From Chrysoporthe austroafricana (taxonomy: Eukaryota; Ascomycota; Sordariomycetes; Diaporthales; Cryphonectriaceae): DNA of 64,000 bases. The position numbers and the translations under genes were made by a program. Location of the stretch: the NCBI GenBank assembly GCA_001051155.2, contig JYIP02000004.1:2598383-2662382 (forward strand), given 5' to 3'. The notes beneath the pieces were generated by a model, which had not been told where the DNA came from, searched no databases, and saw only the letters and a list, made by a program, of their open reading frames with translations. This document shows, in pieces, positions 34,999-47,722 of this stretch; position 1 is the first letter of the stretch, and every line of letters starts with the position of its first letter.

Positions 34999-37900
34999 TT
35001 AGGTATCTAACAGGGGCGGCTCACTGAGAAGAGAATTGTTATCGGGTAACATACCAGACCCATCATCCTCCAGTTCATTCACACTCAGTCGGCGTAAATG
35101 GTCCAAAATGACTGCAACAATACGAATAGTCAGCTCAACAATTTCATGCGTGATTGAGCACTCAAAGAGCGGGGCTTACCATTGCAAGTCCTTAAGTACT
35201 TTTGCGCTTCGTCTGTGTGCGTTTCTTCGTTGCCATCGAAGTAGGAGGCGCATTGCCTTAGAACACGGGTTACTAACGAAACAGTTTGGCTAGAGACCGT
35301 CTGACTGCCTTTAATGCAGGTATCGCTGATGTATTCGCAAAGCTGAATGCCGATCCGCCTAGCACACTCCGTGATGGCCTCGGCGATCTCCTCCCCTCCA
35401 TCCCGATCTGGGATCCTTGGGTTCGCACCGAACTGGAAGACCTTATCGTGCAACAGAGCTTCGACCTGGAGGCTGAGGGCAGGATCGTACTGCGCAAGCA
35501 AGGCCGGTGCCCACGACGGTAGGTACTTGAGATACTGCATATAAATCTTGATCCTGGATTCGCCTGAGTGTTTACGGGGCTCCGTAATCGTATCCTTGAA
35601 GAACTTCCACACTGCCTTGGGTTCGCTTCTGGCCAAGATGATGCTTTGCTCAGCAATATGACCGACGAGTTTGTCGATATGCTCAGCACTGTAGCAGAAA
35701 CTGCAGAATACTGCTGCTGCTCGAAGATATGGAGTGTGCGTTATGTAATGGTTCTGTGGCGTGGTGTTGAAGATCAACGTGTCGAGGAGGTCCTCCTCTA
35801 TTGGCCACTTCTGATCCAAAACATGGGCGACGATGGCGTCAGTAGCATCCACATTCTGATTGAGCAAGATGACTTTGTCCAGTAAGGCATTGCCGCTAGC
35901 CTCAAGTGTCTGATCCAAAAGCCTGCGTTCGATCACGGTAAGCCGAACTGGCTCATCACGGTGGTTCATGTAAACCTGTTCGCGTAGCACCTCACCATGC
36001 ACGGGATTGACAGGGGTGACTTGGATTAGAATGCTTCGGAGGAGTTCGATGGCAGATGTGTAGCAGGGAGGACGGTTCGGTCTGCGAGCCAAGATGTTGC
36101 ACAGCTTGGTGAATTGTGCATCTCGCTTGTTCTCGTCTAAATACTCTGCCATGAAGATGAGCAGCGTTTTCGACAAGAAACCGCGGGTTAAAAAGGCCAC
36201 TAATTCGTCCTTGCCAGAATGCACGAATCTTGCCATCAAGTCGAAAACCTCCGGCCATGATCGGTGAAAGCTAGGATAGTGGAAGTACTCCCAGATAGGC
36301 TCGAACATGGCGCAAACGCCGTTGACGACATCATCTGGGTACTCTTCAGTTGGTGGAGCCGAAATGCAGTAGTTCTCAGGAAACGTGTACTTGATAGAAT
36401 TCAAGGCCTCGATCAGAATGTCAGCGGTAGACTGGCGGACAACGACTTCGGGATTCCGTTGAACCAGATTGCGAAACGCCTCCGGGCGGCTGCTAAAATA
36501 CTCGTACGTAGCGATAGCACAGTTTGCGCAATTATCGACCATTCCCCTGATCCGATCAGCCAACTTTTGGGCCTCAGGTACGTCCCTCACTCGGGAAGCA
36601 ATCTGATCCAAATGCGCGATGGCGGTCTCGATCGCCAATGACTCGATCTCATGGTCTCTAGAGCATGGGCCGTCATTCAAATCCAGCATCCGCTCGATGG
36701 CAGAGTCCACAAGTCGGATGTGATCGGGATCAAACAAGCAGTGCCTCTGCAATAGCCGCAAATTGTCTTCCCGAATGACAGAACCAATGGACTGGGATAT
36801 GTTGGCTTGAACCGGACTTGTGTACCCCTGTTGCTGCAATTCTTGTTGCTTTCGCTCGAGTGTCGATGATCGTTCATAGAAGAGCATGTAGGCACAGTAA
36901 TTCTTCTCGTAGGCCACTCCACCAGCATCCCAAGATGACTCTGCGCCGCCAAAGCAGCAGGCTTCCATCCTCGATGGGTGCCAGGGTGATACAACGTCAT
37001 CGTTGAACTCGAACCAACTCTCGTCTTTGCGTGAAGTTGGTCGCTCTCGAATGAAGCTGTAGTAATGCCCTGATTCCGCTGTGCCAGCATGGACAAGGAC
37101 GCCGACAAGCTCAAACCAGTCTTCCGAGGATGCTCCAGACGGGTTGCTCAAATATTCAACGGTGTACGGTCGCATATTGATGCGGTCCGGAAACGCAAAG
37201 TGGTCGTTGATCTTGCTGCGCGACTGAGTTCTAAGATTGAAATCAAAACGCTTCAGATGAAAGATCAGCGAGTTAGGTATCTCTTTCAGGCACGACCTTC
37301 TGACCGCGTCAACGTGTCGATCACAGCTTGAGCACTTGTACTTATTGTCTCCCTCCATATGCTCGCCATCCACGTAAGCTTCCAAGCTTTCGAAGAGGGT
37401 TTTCTTGCCCTTGATATCGCATTGAATGGCAGAGAACGGCTCCATGACCTCCGAGATGTGGTCGCATTCTTTGGACTTGGTCTGCGTCACCAACTGTCCA
37501 CCGTAGAAGGAGCGAAAGATCCGCACTTCTTCTGAAGAGTGCAATTGGCCTTCCCATCGATCATTCAAAAGATTGAAGAATTCTTCTACGTCCATCTGGT
37601 TGTGAACGTTGATCATGTCGTCGTCATACGTCTTGATGCTGGCCACGAAGGACTCAGGATCCACAAAACGTTGATGGCTGCTTTGTAGCTGTCCAAACAA
37701 GCTCTGTGTTTCCCAGAGCAGAGCCCGCGAAAAGTCTCTCCTGTCGACCTGCACAGAAAGCATGAATCGTCGAAACTCAAAGTTCATGAATAGTTGTGTG
37801 CAGAGAGAATTCAGATAGCAGGTGTTCGACAAGTTCCTTAAACCTGCATATCCGCACGCAGCACGGATCTCCTTCGATCTGTCAAAGCCAAACGGCAGAT

Positions 37901-40900
37901 CGTAGCGGTAGGGTCCTAGATAATGTGAGCCTTCAGAATCATGTCTGAGTCAATCATAAGGGGGTAACGCACTATCATCAGCTCGATCGTCCGTACTGCA
38001 TGGTACCAACAAGCTGAGTTCGCTAAAAAATCGCTTCAACTGCGATAGGTCCCTCCCTACAAGTTTGAGGACGATATCATTGAGTCGGAACCTGGTGGTC
38101 TCATTGTAGATCAAGCCGTGATGCCAAAGTAAATCTTGAGTTGACCAGCGGCGTGGGAATAAATGACGCCAAAAGAGGTCTAACCCGGAGCTTGAGCGGA
38201 AGTTAGCCCTCACTGCGCCAAAGAAATATTGAAGTCAAAGTCGCAAACGAACTTACTTGGAACCGAGCGTATCACAAATACCCTCGTCATCATTATCACA
38301 TAGAAGCCTGTGTAACAAGTTGACGAGGCCGAAAGCGCCCAGGTCAATAGCTCCAGGTTGTATGTCCTGGCTGGGGATTGGCTCTTCAGCAGGTCGCCTC
38401 GGCAAAGTAAGAGCCATGCCTGCGCTCTCAGAAGGATTGTATTCGAGCAATAGTTCATTCAACCGCTGCACTATCTTGTGCATATCAAGACCCGGTGATG
38501 CCGACTCTTTCGTGGATCGGAACATGATCACAAGGAGGTTGAAAGTCTCAAGCGACCTTGCCGGCTGCGTCAATGCGCGCGGAACCAAGTCCATCAATAA
38601 GAGCCGGAAGACATCCCTGAAAGTCGTTGCAGGCACCACAGATGTACTGAGAACCGGATGGTTAGCATTATATTTGAAGACAGCACGACAGGACGCCTGA
38701 CCTGAGATTGTGGACGATCTTATCGCCGATGATAGCTGCCGTCGACTTCCTCACAACGTCCCTAGTGTCATCGATGAGTAGTCTCTGAATGGTCTCCTGG
38801 AGGTTCAACTTCGACTGAAGCGAGTCCCAAAGGTCCCATTTCAGAGAACATGTATCCATGATGGCTTTCAAGGCAAAAGTAGTCAAATTGTTGACGAATG
38901 ACGTGGGCTCTGCCTTGAGGGAGGAAGACAGTATCTGAACCAGCCTCTCGATAAGGACTTCGTCTAGAAGCTCAGTGGTCGATATCGGTCGCATGGGATC
39001 TGCCCAAGTCAGCACCTGAAGACCTCAAAGATGGTTCGGCAATAGTACCTCTCAAGATCGCAAGGAACTGCTCCACAAGTCGTGACGCGAGAGCAGCTCG
39101 CAGATCCTCTCCAGAAACCTTGTCAATTACCTCGCGGTCGGAGAGCGCAGAAACCACCAACGATAATGCTCGTCGTAAAGCGATGTCATACTTTTCAGTT
39201 TCTGAAGCCGATTTTGCGAGAGCAAGTCGCCCGTTCAGGTGTTCTCGTATCGCATGAAGCGCATAGAGCGATTTCAGCGGGTGACCTATGGGGAAGACCT
39301 CGTTGTAAGGCGTTTGCTCATTTGCCACCATATTCAGTATCCTGTCGCCCACTGGCAATGTGATAAGGAAGGCGTACAACTGTAACACATGTCAATAAAT
39401 TGGATCCCGGGGAAAACGCGGTAACTTACCTCGCTTGCCAGCTTCTCTTCCAACACCAGGTACTGCCACAACTCTTCGAAATGCCTCATAATCTCGATTT
39501 CCACGGGAGAAGCACCCGGCCTGACATGAACAGGGTACTCATCTGCATCTGTCTCGCGTTTGACCAAGATGAGTCCATTGTGGATCTGCAGGTCTTCTAA
39601 AGACCTGCAAATGTCTCCCTCTGATGGGGTGAAGGGCCGGCCCCTGTAGTACAGGCGATAGTTGTCGAAACCGGTTGCGTCGCGAATGCTGGCGAGTAAA
39701 GATCCCGCAGTATTCTGGCGGCCAATGGGCAGAGGCTTCACGTCCGTCTGAGTATCTCCGTCAAATGACTGGAATTTGAGCTCGGCTGAGTCCCCCTCCA
39801 CGTCATTACTCTGCGGAAGGGCGAGTGATCTCAGGTCAGGAGACGAGAAACGTGGTGTAAGCTGATGGATATTGTGGAATTCACGAATGATAGTCAAGGA
39901 GCGCGTGAAGAGAGTTTCCTGCTCTGATTTTGAGTGACCATTGCGGCTGACGATCATCTCGTCGCCGTCGTCATCCTTGGCCTTTTTGGATTTAGCCATT
40001 AACTGCTTTGCGGCCGAAGACAACTGCTGCATGCATCGATTAACAAGCGCAAGATGGATCTTTCGCACTCTATGCACCGGCATCTGTTGAATCGATCGAT
40101 TTTCCATATAGACGTCTTTTACGAGTGCTGCTATGGCTCGTCGCTCGATCGTGTTGGTTGGAGCCGTGAGAGCAATCCTCCATAATTGCTCAATGCCTAG
40201 GTAGTCTCGAGACTCGTCGTCTTCCAGGATGAAGCTGTTGTCGGCGTTGATCAAGGGCAGTATCCTCTGCAGGATGAAGTCTAGAGATCCGGGGCGAAAA
40301 AGGTCGGGTGACAACGTTGGGAAGTAGTCGTTGAAACAAGTTTCCACAAAAGACTTCCCTGAGGACTTCTTCATCGCCGTGCTTAGACTCTGCCAGGCAC
40401 AGTCACGATCCTCTTGCGAAGCAGCGAGGGGACCGACCAGGAGATTCCAAAGCTTGCGGCCAAGTTCTTCGGGGATAGCGTCGCTGTCACGCCCGTTAAG
40501 TATGACGCTCGTCAGCAGCTCCAAACGGGCGGCATTTTCCTGTCCACTGATCAGGTGAAGCACACCAGCATCATCTCGAGAATTGACGGCGTGCTCAAGC
40601 TCGTCAACTAGGAGTTGTGGCAGGTTGTACTGCGATATGAGCTGTTGTAAGTCTCGTTCCCGACTGCTAGGTCGGCACAATAGCAAGAGTCCATGCAGAC
40701 TGCCGAGAGTATAACGTGACTTCTCGGTAATATCTTCGAGGCATTCCTGGATCAGCAGCTGCCGGTCTTCCAAAGAGGGACCACGCCTCAGGAGTTGTAG
40801 GACAAGATTTGACGCCCATTTCTGGACAGTCCGGTAGAAGGGTGGGCCCGGAGCGGAAGATTCTCTTAGCAGCCTAAACATAAATGAATAAGGTAGCAGG

Positions 40901-43091
40901 TCTTGGATGATCTCATTGTTGTCGATCAGCTGTGAGATGACTCTGTCGCAGAAGTCCTTCATTGTCGCGGTGAAGTTCTCGATTCGGACGGTCCGCAGTT
41001 TCCGGAAAACGCAGAGAAAGTCGTCCATCGTAAAGAGGTTGGCGACGTTAGCGATCATCATGAGGAGACTTTCTGCAACTCCGGAGATCTGGCATGTGGT
41101 CACTGTGCGCCACATCTCGTCCATTTGATTCTCTGTGAAGGTATGTGATGCGAACAAGAAGCCGATAATGTTGTAGCTCTGGGTCGTAACCTCTGGGTGG
41201 CAGGTAGGACCTAGAACGTATGAAACGACTTGTGACTCTTCCAGCTGCTTTGAGAAATGGCGCAAGACTGGCTGCTGGGCAAGGTCTATGGCTTGTTCGT
41301 GATAGTCCTTCCAAATGCGCACCATATCCGCACACATGGTCTGAGCTGCCATGATCCTGAGCTGCATTTGGCTCGACATGATGAGCTTCGTGAGCGTCGC
41401 CAGGCGCCATTCGCTCACAACGACTTTCACCGTTTCCGTCGGTGGTATCTCGGGATGATCAAGCTGGTGCTTCCTAATCAGGTCCTGGGTTTGCTCGGAG
41501 TCTCCGCGTAAACAAAGTCGTAATATCTCCGTAAGACCAGCCAGAAGCTCAGTCGCAGTATTGGGTGAAATCTGGTTGACACTCTTGTCGATGCAAGCCG
41601 CCAGAGCACGAGATATAACATCGAAGAGTCTATATCCTTGTGCAAGGACAGACTTGGCAGAATCAGAGTCAGGTGTTAACACAGATCTTTGTGCACTGAC
41701 CAATTCACCCCGTGCTAGGAAAGATGCGAGTTGCGCGATGCCGGCTAAACTTTCAAGCACTCTGGGAAATCGAGGCACCAATTCAGTCAGAATGAAGCCA
41801 AGGCTGTATAGAGATTGCGCCGGCGATGACGAGATGGATGTGGGGTGAGACAACTGGAAACCCTCGAGAATCCGGAGCAAGACGTCAGGCCAGGGTGCGT
41901 CAACATCCAAGCCGTAGATGTTTGGCATTAATGCCTGTGCGTACTCGACCAAGAGAGCGTGAAAGTATGCAACGTATGGTGTCGAGGCAGGTTCGTGCCA
42001 ACCTTCATCCACGGCAGCGTTGATAATCCATGCATGATCAAGGTCGACGAATAGGGCTGTGAGCTTTGCAAAGGAAGTGTGGAGCTCATAGAATAGATGA
42101 TGCAACTGTGGGTTGCGCACCAGAGGATTTCTGTTGAACCATATCAGCATCATGCATGGATGTGACAACGCAGAAAGGAGAGCATCTACCTGTTAGGCGA
42201 TGAGTATTGCCAGACTAATTGAGGCATCATGTGCCAGAACTCGCGGTACTCCTCACAAGTCTCGCGCAGCGTCCACGTATCCTTTCGGTGAGCCCAGGAA
42301 AGGTATGACTCCATCCAGTCACGCAGGACTACCACGGCATGATGGTCTGTAGTAAGACCCGTTAGGCTCTGAGGCTTCTCTATCACATTGAGGCCGAACT
42401 TACTGGTTGGAAAGAGCGCACAAAGCTTTGGCAGCGAGTCCGACACAGGTTCGGTGGGCAGGTAGGGAAAGTCGACCATAGGGTTGGTCTCTTGGAGTAT
42501 GGTAACCTGGGGCCCTCCATTCTGGTCTACATCGTCATCGTCATCGCCGACAATCTCTATTGGAGGGTTGTCCGTGTCCATTGTCGAGGAGGCCGCATCA
42601 ACGTAGTTAGGTGACGCGTGCGAGACATCGGCATCGGAGTCTTCCACACTGGCCCTGATTCCGTTCTCTTGAGGTCCACCAACATCCTCGTCGACATCAT
42701 CTGGCATTGTAGGTAAGGAGGGCTCGTAGGAAGCGGTCTGTTTCGTGGCCTTCAAGTTTAATGTGATCTTAGTCGGTCTTGTTTCTGAGCCAGGCTGCGT
42801 TTGGTCGGGCTCGCGCTCAGGTGTCCGAGGGTCCGAGGTGGCGGAATCCATCGTCATGCTGGCGTCTCTGTCCACTGCCCTGCCTTGTGTATCGGCGCGT
42901 GGGGACCTTGGAGGTGTCTCGACAGAGTGGCTCGGCGAGGCACCGTTGAGGGAAGTTCTGCGTCGCTTGCGGGCGGAAGAGCCGTCGTCGTCGAAAGGGT
43001 TCGGTCGGGTGGAGCAAGGCTCAGAGGAGACCGCACGTTCTCTCGACTCTGATGGGGAGACCGCAGGTTGGTCCATCTGGAACAGGCCCAT
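34999..43091 (-). CDS. Giant ubiquitin-specific protease (USP34/Ubp-like, fungal DUF3517 type)
   Basis: This is a cysteine deubiquitinase. The model joins complement(34999..35111, 35180..37915, 37973..38208, 38257..38646, 38702..38999, 39049..39379, 39430..42130, 42190..43091), giving about 2,568 residues with seven introns of 48-68 bp; all phases join. The order is: a disordered acidic/basic N-terminus; a very long helical-repeat scaffold (exon 2 onward); a ubiquitin-like stretch (YRLYYRGRPFTPSEGDI) near the end of exon 2; more scaffold; then the USP catalytic domain with Cys box GLRNLSNTCYLNSL (nucleophile about C1652) and His box HAGTAESGHYYSF (general base about H1903); then a long C-terminal helical region. 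Fungal homologues of this size share the layout. Introns 5 and 6 (counted from the 5' end) have alternative site choices, and the start could be the second ATG (MDQPAVSP). Confidence 0.88.
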
Positions 43092-43359
43092 GGGGATGGA
43101 AGTTCGAAGTTGGCAGAGGCTCCTAGGGCAACGCAGCTACGCTCTCTCGAGAGCCCAGCGCTGGGGGCTGCTATGATCTAATACGCCCGGCTTTAGCATG
43201 TGGCTTGCAGTTTTGGTGATGATTGGGAAAACCGGGATGGATGGAGGGGCAAAGACAGGATGGAAGGATGGGATAGAATGAAGGTCGAGTCCAGAACCAG
43301 GATTGGCTGCAATGTTGAATGTTGTCGCAGCCTGATAAGCAGGTGTCAGAGCCCGCCGC

Positions 43360-43379
43360 AAGGCAAGGCAAGGCAAGGC
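43360..43379. repeat. AAGGC pentanucleotide repeat
   Basis: Four perfect AAGGC units lie 270-290 bp before the protease start codon, with a degenerate continuation to about 43389. Confidence 0.8.
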
Positions 43380-45603
43380 CAGACAAGGCTGAAGTGGAGC
43401 TCGGGAGCTGCTGGTGTTGGGATGGGTATGGGTATGTCTGGGATGACGATAGTCGTGTAATGTCTCTGGTGGGGTCCAATGTTCTTGTCTTGTTTTGGAG
43501 TTGGTATGCAGTCGTCTGGACGGAACAAGGGCCTAGATGACCTTGAATGGTGTAATGTGACGAAAGGGATATACACCACGAGCAGCTGCAAGGGCACTTT
43601 GTGCGTGGTGCCGTGGGCAGAAAGTCGACCAAAAGTCCAATAAATCTCAAGGCAAGCTGTTGGCCCGGTCGTTTGGAGAGGTGTGCCCATCCACTCACTG
43701 CCTGTGAGGGAGTGTGCTCTGTGCTCCACCACCAATGAAGTTGCTTGGGGGGTGTTGTCTTGGCCGATGGCGGGGTAAGGGGAGGGGCGTATGTAGCAGA
43801 GGACTTACTATGTACGGACGTACACCCTGGATGGGGTGATGTACCCAAGCGCTGGATTACCTAAGGCTGCCCAAAAGGTATGGGCACGGTGAGGGGTGCT
43901 TGGGCAGAGAAAGCCCTCGCAAGGCGATGTCACAAGCGCGAGATATCACATCAATGAGAGCCACCAAGATGTTGTCGAAACCGACAATTGGTGTTGAGGC
44001 CAGAAAGTAAGGAAATGTCGGGTAATCACTGCGATTCCAGCGTGCGGTCCTGTTTGTCTGTGGGAGTTGGGGTTCATGGGTGGAGAGAATTCTTGCTCAG
44101 GTCGATTCGAAAAGTGGAGTTTGGTTATACATAGTGAAAGCCGCCAGGGTTCGGGCAGTAGGCCTCGACAAGGTGACAAGCTTGTGAACTTAGGGAGGGA
44201 GCGGAGATGTCAATGCCTGGCAGGGACCTAAGCCACATGAAGTCATTTTCCACACCTCCCGACTTGCCTAGCACAAACTATCCCGATGCACCCTGACGAG
44301 ACCAATAGCTAGGCGGAAGCCAACAATCAAATTACCTGCCTCATCTTGCCGTTGGTACTGCGACCTCCGATGAGGCTCTGTCCAATGCTCAAATTTGACT
44401 CATATGGTTTACACAAGCGAAGACAACAAAGCGACTGCGGTCAAGAAGGTACCTTCCAGCTCCATTGCCAGGCTCAAAATGCGAATCCATACCGTCCTCT
44501 CTCCCTGTAGAAGTGTGCATCGGGAAGACATACTCAGAATCAACACAAATGCTCATTCGCTCATGCTCTCAGCCTCATCGACCCGTCGAGGGGTATCTTG
44601 TGTTCTTGCTAGTTTCAAAGTAACTAGCCTCAAATCCTCAGAGGCAGAGTTCCTCATCTGCAGTGTATTTTGCGTCCCGCTGTCATTGATGGCCTTAGCA
44701 CACCTCTGTTGCCTAGGCCCCCCCCACCACCTCTGGGACATGGCACAACCTCGACTCCATACGATCGAAACAAGCTGGAAATAACGGCCATAGATTTTGC
44801 TCGCGAGAACTTGCTGCTAGGACAGACCCGACCTTTTCTGCTCCATGGAACAAACAAGTCCTTTTCTCCAGGTGGCTGAAGCATGTTTTCCACATTGAGA
44901 TTTTCCGTGGTTTTCAATCTCCTGCTGGACTCGTCCCATGAGCCCGGCATCTAGCCGAGGTGATCCTGCCCCAGAACTCTGGGGATGTACCCAAGCTAAT
45001 CATGTTAGGAGATGTCATCGTTCAGGGCGGCATAGGGGGTGGTTCGGCCATAGTGAACTATTCCTCCTCGCGAGGTCAGATGGTGACTTTCCCCGTTGTT
45101 CAAGAGATCGTATGGGCGGAGTGCTTCATTGTATCAACAATCCGTATGATGAACTTCAACGGGGCCACGGTCTTGTCGGGAACGTGTTTGACTAATCAAA
45201 TTTAGAATTGAAAAGCGGCACATTTTTATGACACCTACTGGGTAGACACCCAAGAGGCTTGTCCAGATGTTGCATGGGTGCTCCCAGGTACCCAACTGGG
45301 CTGGGCTCGGTCTCGCGCTCAAAGCTGGTCTACTTACAGGCTCTTCTGGGTCGGACAACCTGGATTCGACATTCGACATCCTCGGAAGAAAGACCCAAAT
45401 TCGACTCCCCCCATGAAAACTGGCCGCGTTAAGGACCTGCGTGTCTTCAGACCGAGGACTCCAAGCAAACTTGACGTCAGCTTTCTAAAGCCTACTAGAT
45501 CGACGACAGGGACTCCTGGCTGTAGAGGTCCAGTGAGGCCCTCTAGAAGCTAAGGCTGTCCCGTCAGGCAGTGGCCTGCAAGGGTGCTAGGTTACAAAAC
45601 ACA

Positions 45604-45615
45604 CCCTAACCCTAG
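45604..45615. promoter_or_regulatory. Telobox-like motif upstream of POP3
   Basis: CCCTAACCCTAG contains nearly two units of the fungal telomere repeat (TTAGGG read on the other strand), about 300 bp before the POP3 ATG. Such short motifs are bound by Tbf1-type factors in yeast at promoters of snoRNA and ribosome-related genes. Its role here is inferred. Confidence 0.35.
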
Positions 45616-45911
45616 TGACGTCCATCTTTTTGTGACGACCGTCTAGGAGGTGTAGGCAACGTCTAGTCTGTAGGGAGCCACACCAAGCCCAGGCCTCGTG
45701 CCCGAATATCTCCTCTCGTTGCGAGGTCGTCCATACTCGTGCATGAAGTACGAATCCCTGGATAAGTCCGTTTCGCGCGCCGGGAGAGCTCCCAGACTTC
45801 AGAATGGAGAAGACCAGGACGGTGTATCAGCTGGATACCCCATTCTCGAGAGCCGAATGGTAAGATGACTCGAACAGAACTATGACTGTTCATCGAAATC
45901 TCTCTAATCCG

Positions 45912-46655
45912 ATGAGCAGGCCAAAGATCTCTCAACAAGACCAAGACTCCATCCTGGACCTCCTATGCAAGTGTGTTTAAACCTGGGACTCCAGACCGCA
46001 TCGTGGTCCATCATCCTCTTGAGGAGCATGCGTGTGTTGACGAGCCCCTGGCAGCGTCCTATCTCCGATATTTCAACATCGTCAAGCCTACAAGGCGCCA
46101 TCCAAAGGCAAGCGCAACAAGCGGAAGAGGAAGCGGGAGCGGGATGAGCAGCCAGTAGAGCGAGTTGTGCCGCCGCCGCCGGCTGTTGCTGCTTCTGTGG
46201 ACGTCGGCTTGAGCACCATTACGCGGAATCTTCAGGTTCATAACTGTGCCGTTACACGTCCAGAGGCCCGGGCCAATCATTCCTCGGCAGAGCCAGCTCC
46301 ATATGCCGTCATCTTCATAGCCCGATCAGGACCCCCTTCAGCATTCTTCAGTCACCTGCCCCAGATGGTCGCCGCGACATCAGAGGTTCACCAGCCCGCC
46401 GAGCCTGTGCGGCTGGTAGGCTTCTCGAAGGCCTGCGAGGAGAGGCTCAGTGCTTGTATGGGTATACCGAGGGTCACCAGTGTGGCTCTTCGGGCGGATG
46501 ATACGGTTCAGGGGAAGGCGCTGGTGGAATTCGTGCGGAAGACAGTGCCACCGATCGAGGTGCCTTGGCTAAAGGAGGCCGGGACGGGTAAATTCTTCGA
46601 GACGAAGATCAACGCTATTGAGGTTCCTGTAGGGAAGAAGCGCGTCAAGAAGTAG
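45912..46655 (+). CDS. POP3: RNase P / RNase MRP subunit Pop3
   Basis: Pop3 is a protein subunit shared by RNase P (tRNA 5' maturation) and RNase MRP (rRNA processing) in the nucleus and nucleolus. The model joins 45912..45970 and 46055..46655 across an 84-bp intron (GTGTGT...GGCAG), giving 219 residues. Exon 1 encodes MSRPKISQQDQDSILDLLC, and the splice creates LLCNVLSPIFQHRQAYKAPS, matching the L..LLSP.....R start of the family. A highly basic stretch (KGKRNKRKRKRER) follows, then VDVGLSTITRNLQ, the central YAVIFIARSGPPSAFFSHLP, and the C-terminal VRLVGFSKACEERLSACMGI and TVPPIEVPWL blocks. The C-terminus is basic (VGKKRVKK). Choosing the open frame from 46167 alone would lose the first 85 residues. 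Confidence 0.87.
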
Positions 46656-47722
46656 TGAGACCCGTCAGGGCTTAGTTGGTCTAGAGAAAATCGATCACGC
46701 TTGATCACTAGCTGTGCCTAGCAGTATCCGCCACGTAATCCATGCAACAGACGCTCTGGTTAGCGTACGTTCCCCTTGCTCCTCTTGAATCTCGATGCTG
46801 ATACTGCTTGGGAGTTGGACCGGGGTTGACCGAAGACCGTGATCATACAAGAAATGGTGTGATAAGAGTCCTGTATGCTGCTTCTCCGTAGGGTCCCTTC
46901 TGTAATCTTCATCAAGGGAAAGAACTTATGAGCTACACCTGCAAGGAGGCACTTGCCTCCAGGGGTTTTCTAGAGAGATCTCACATACTCCTTGGAACCC
47001 TGTATCCCATCATTCCTCCTCCCATGTTTGTTTCTACAGGTTATCCCGCCTCTTCCTGCATTTCTACTTGGACAACAATCTTGTTAATAAATAAATCGGA
47101 GGGTATCTGGTCAGCCTTCAATCACCCATATTCACTCTTGTCTTGCCACTCCTGCCCTCTTCTTCACGGTGATTTCAGACCCCCCCCCCCATGATACCCT
47201 GACAACGTCGGATGCGGTGATATCTGCCAACTATTTAATCCCCACTCCCACTGCATTCTCAGCAACCTGCCAATTGTTCCTTCCTTCCAACGCAGCCAAC
47301 AACGCCGTTGACCATTCACCTTCTTTCTATTGACAAGCCAACCAATGCAAGTCACCCACCCTGCCTTTCTTCACTCCCCCTTCACCGTCATCAGACATCT
47401 GTCACTCTACCTCTTCCCAGACTGTCTCTAAGCTTTGGAAGTCGCAGCCTGCTATCCAACCTGTCTGACCCTCTTGGCCACCTACACCCTCACGTCCACC
47501 TTTGTCCACTACGACAACGATTCGTCGTGCCTTTGAGTAAGCTTGCACCATCCATCCATCTTTATTCACCTTCCATTCCCACCCTGTTGAACTGCCTGCC
47601 TTTATACGTCACCAACCTCGTTCGGTGCTGCTAGGCCAACTGGTTTTTCCCTCGTCATTAGCCTCCTTGCTTGATGACATCAAGGACCATCAACTGATAT
47701 CGAATTTCAAGCTCCCTTCAAG
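46656..47722. other. Pyrimidine-rich upstream region of the 555-residue gene
   Basis: From about 47130 to the ATG at 47723 the plus strand is rich in C and T, the usual look of leaders of well-expressed fungal genes. A possible 5'-UTR intron runs from the GTAAGC donor at 47537 to the CTAG acceptor ending 47634 (98 bp); it is unproven. The spurious open frames here (such as 47308-47634) reflect the same composition. Confidence 0.45.

Larger units (their letters stand above)
43092..45911. other. Divergent intergenic region between the ubiquitin protease and POP3
   Basis: This 2.8 kb contains the promoters of two genes facing apart. Its left part is pyrimidine-rich when read in the protease direction, which creates a spurious 225-codon minus-strand frame (43171-43848). 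An AAGGC repeat (43360-43379), a perfect 7-bp inverted repeat (44969-44984) and a telomere-like motif (45604-45615) are the only structures seen. Confidence 0.55.

Noticed and set aside
42131..42189. Alternative splice joining an upstream donor to the CTAACAG acceptor ending at 42190
   Set aside because: It would remove the conserved-looking EYREFWHMMPQLVWQYSSPN. The chosen 59-nt intron keeps it and has a good branch site.
43171..43848. 225-codon minus-strand open frame before the ubiquitin protease
   Set aside because: It lies in the pyrimidine-rich upstream region; the Ser/Pro/Leu/His-rich product looks random.
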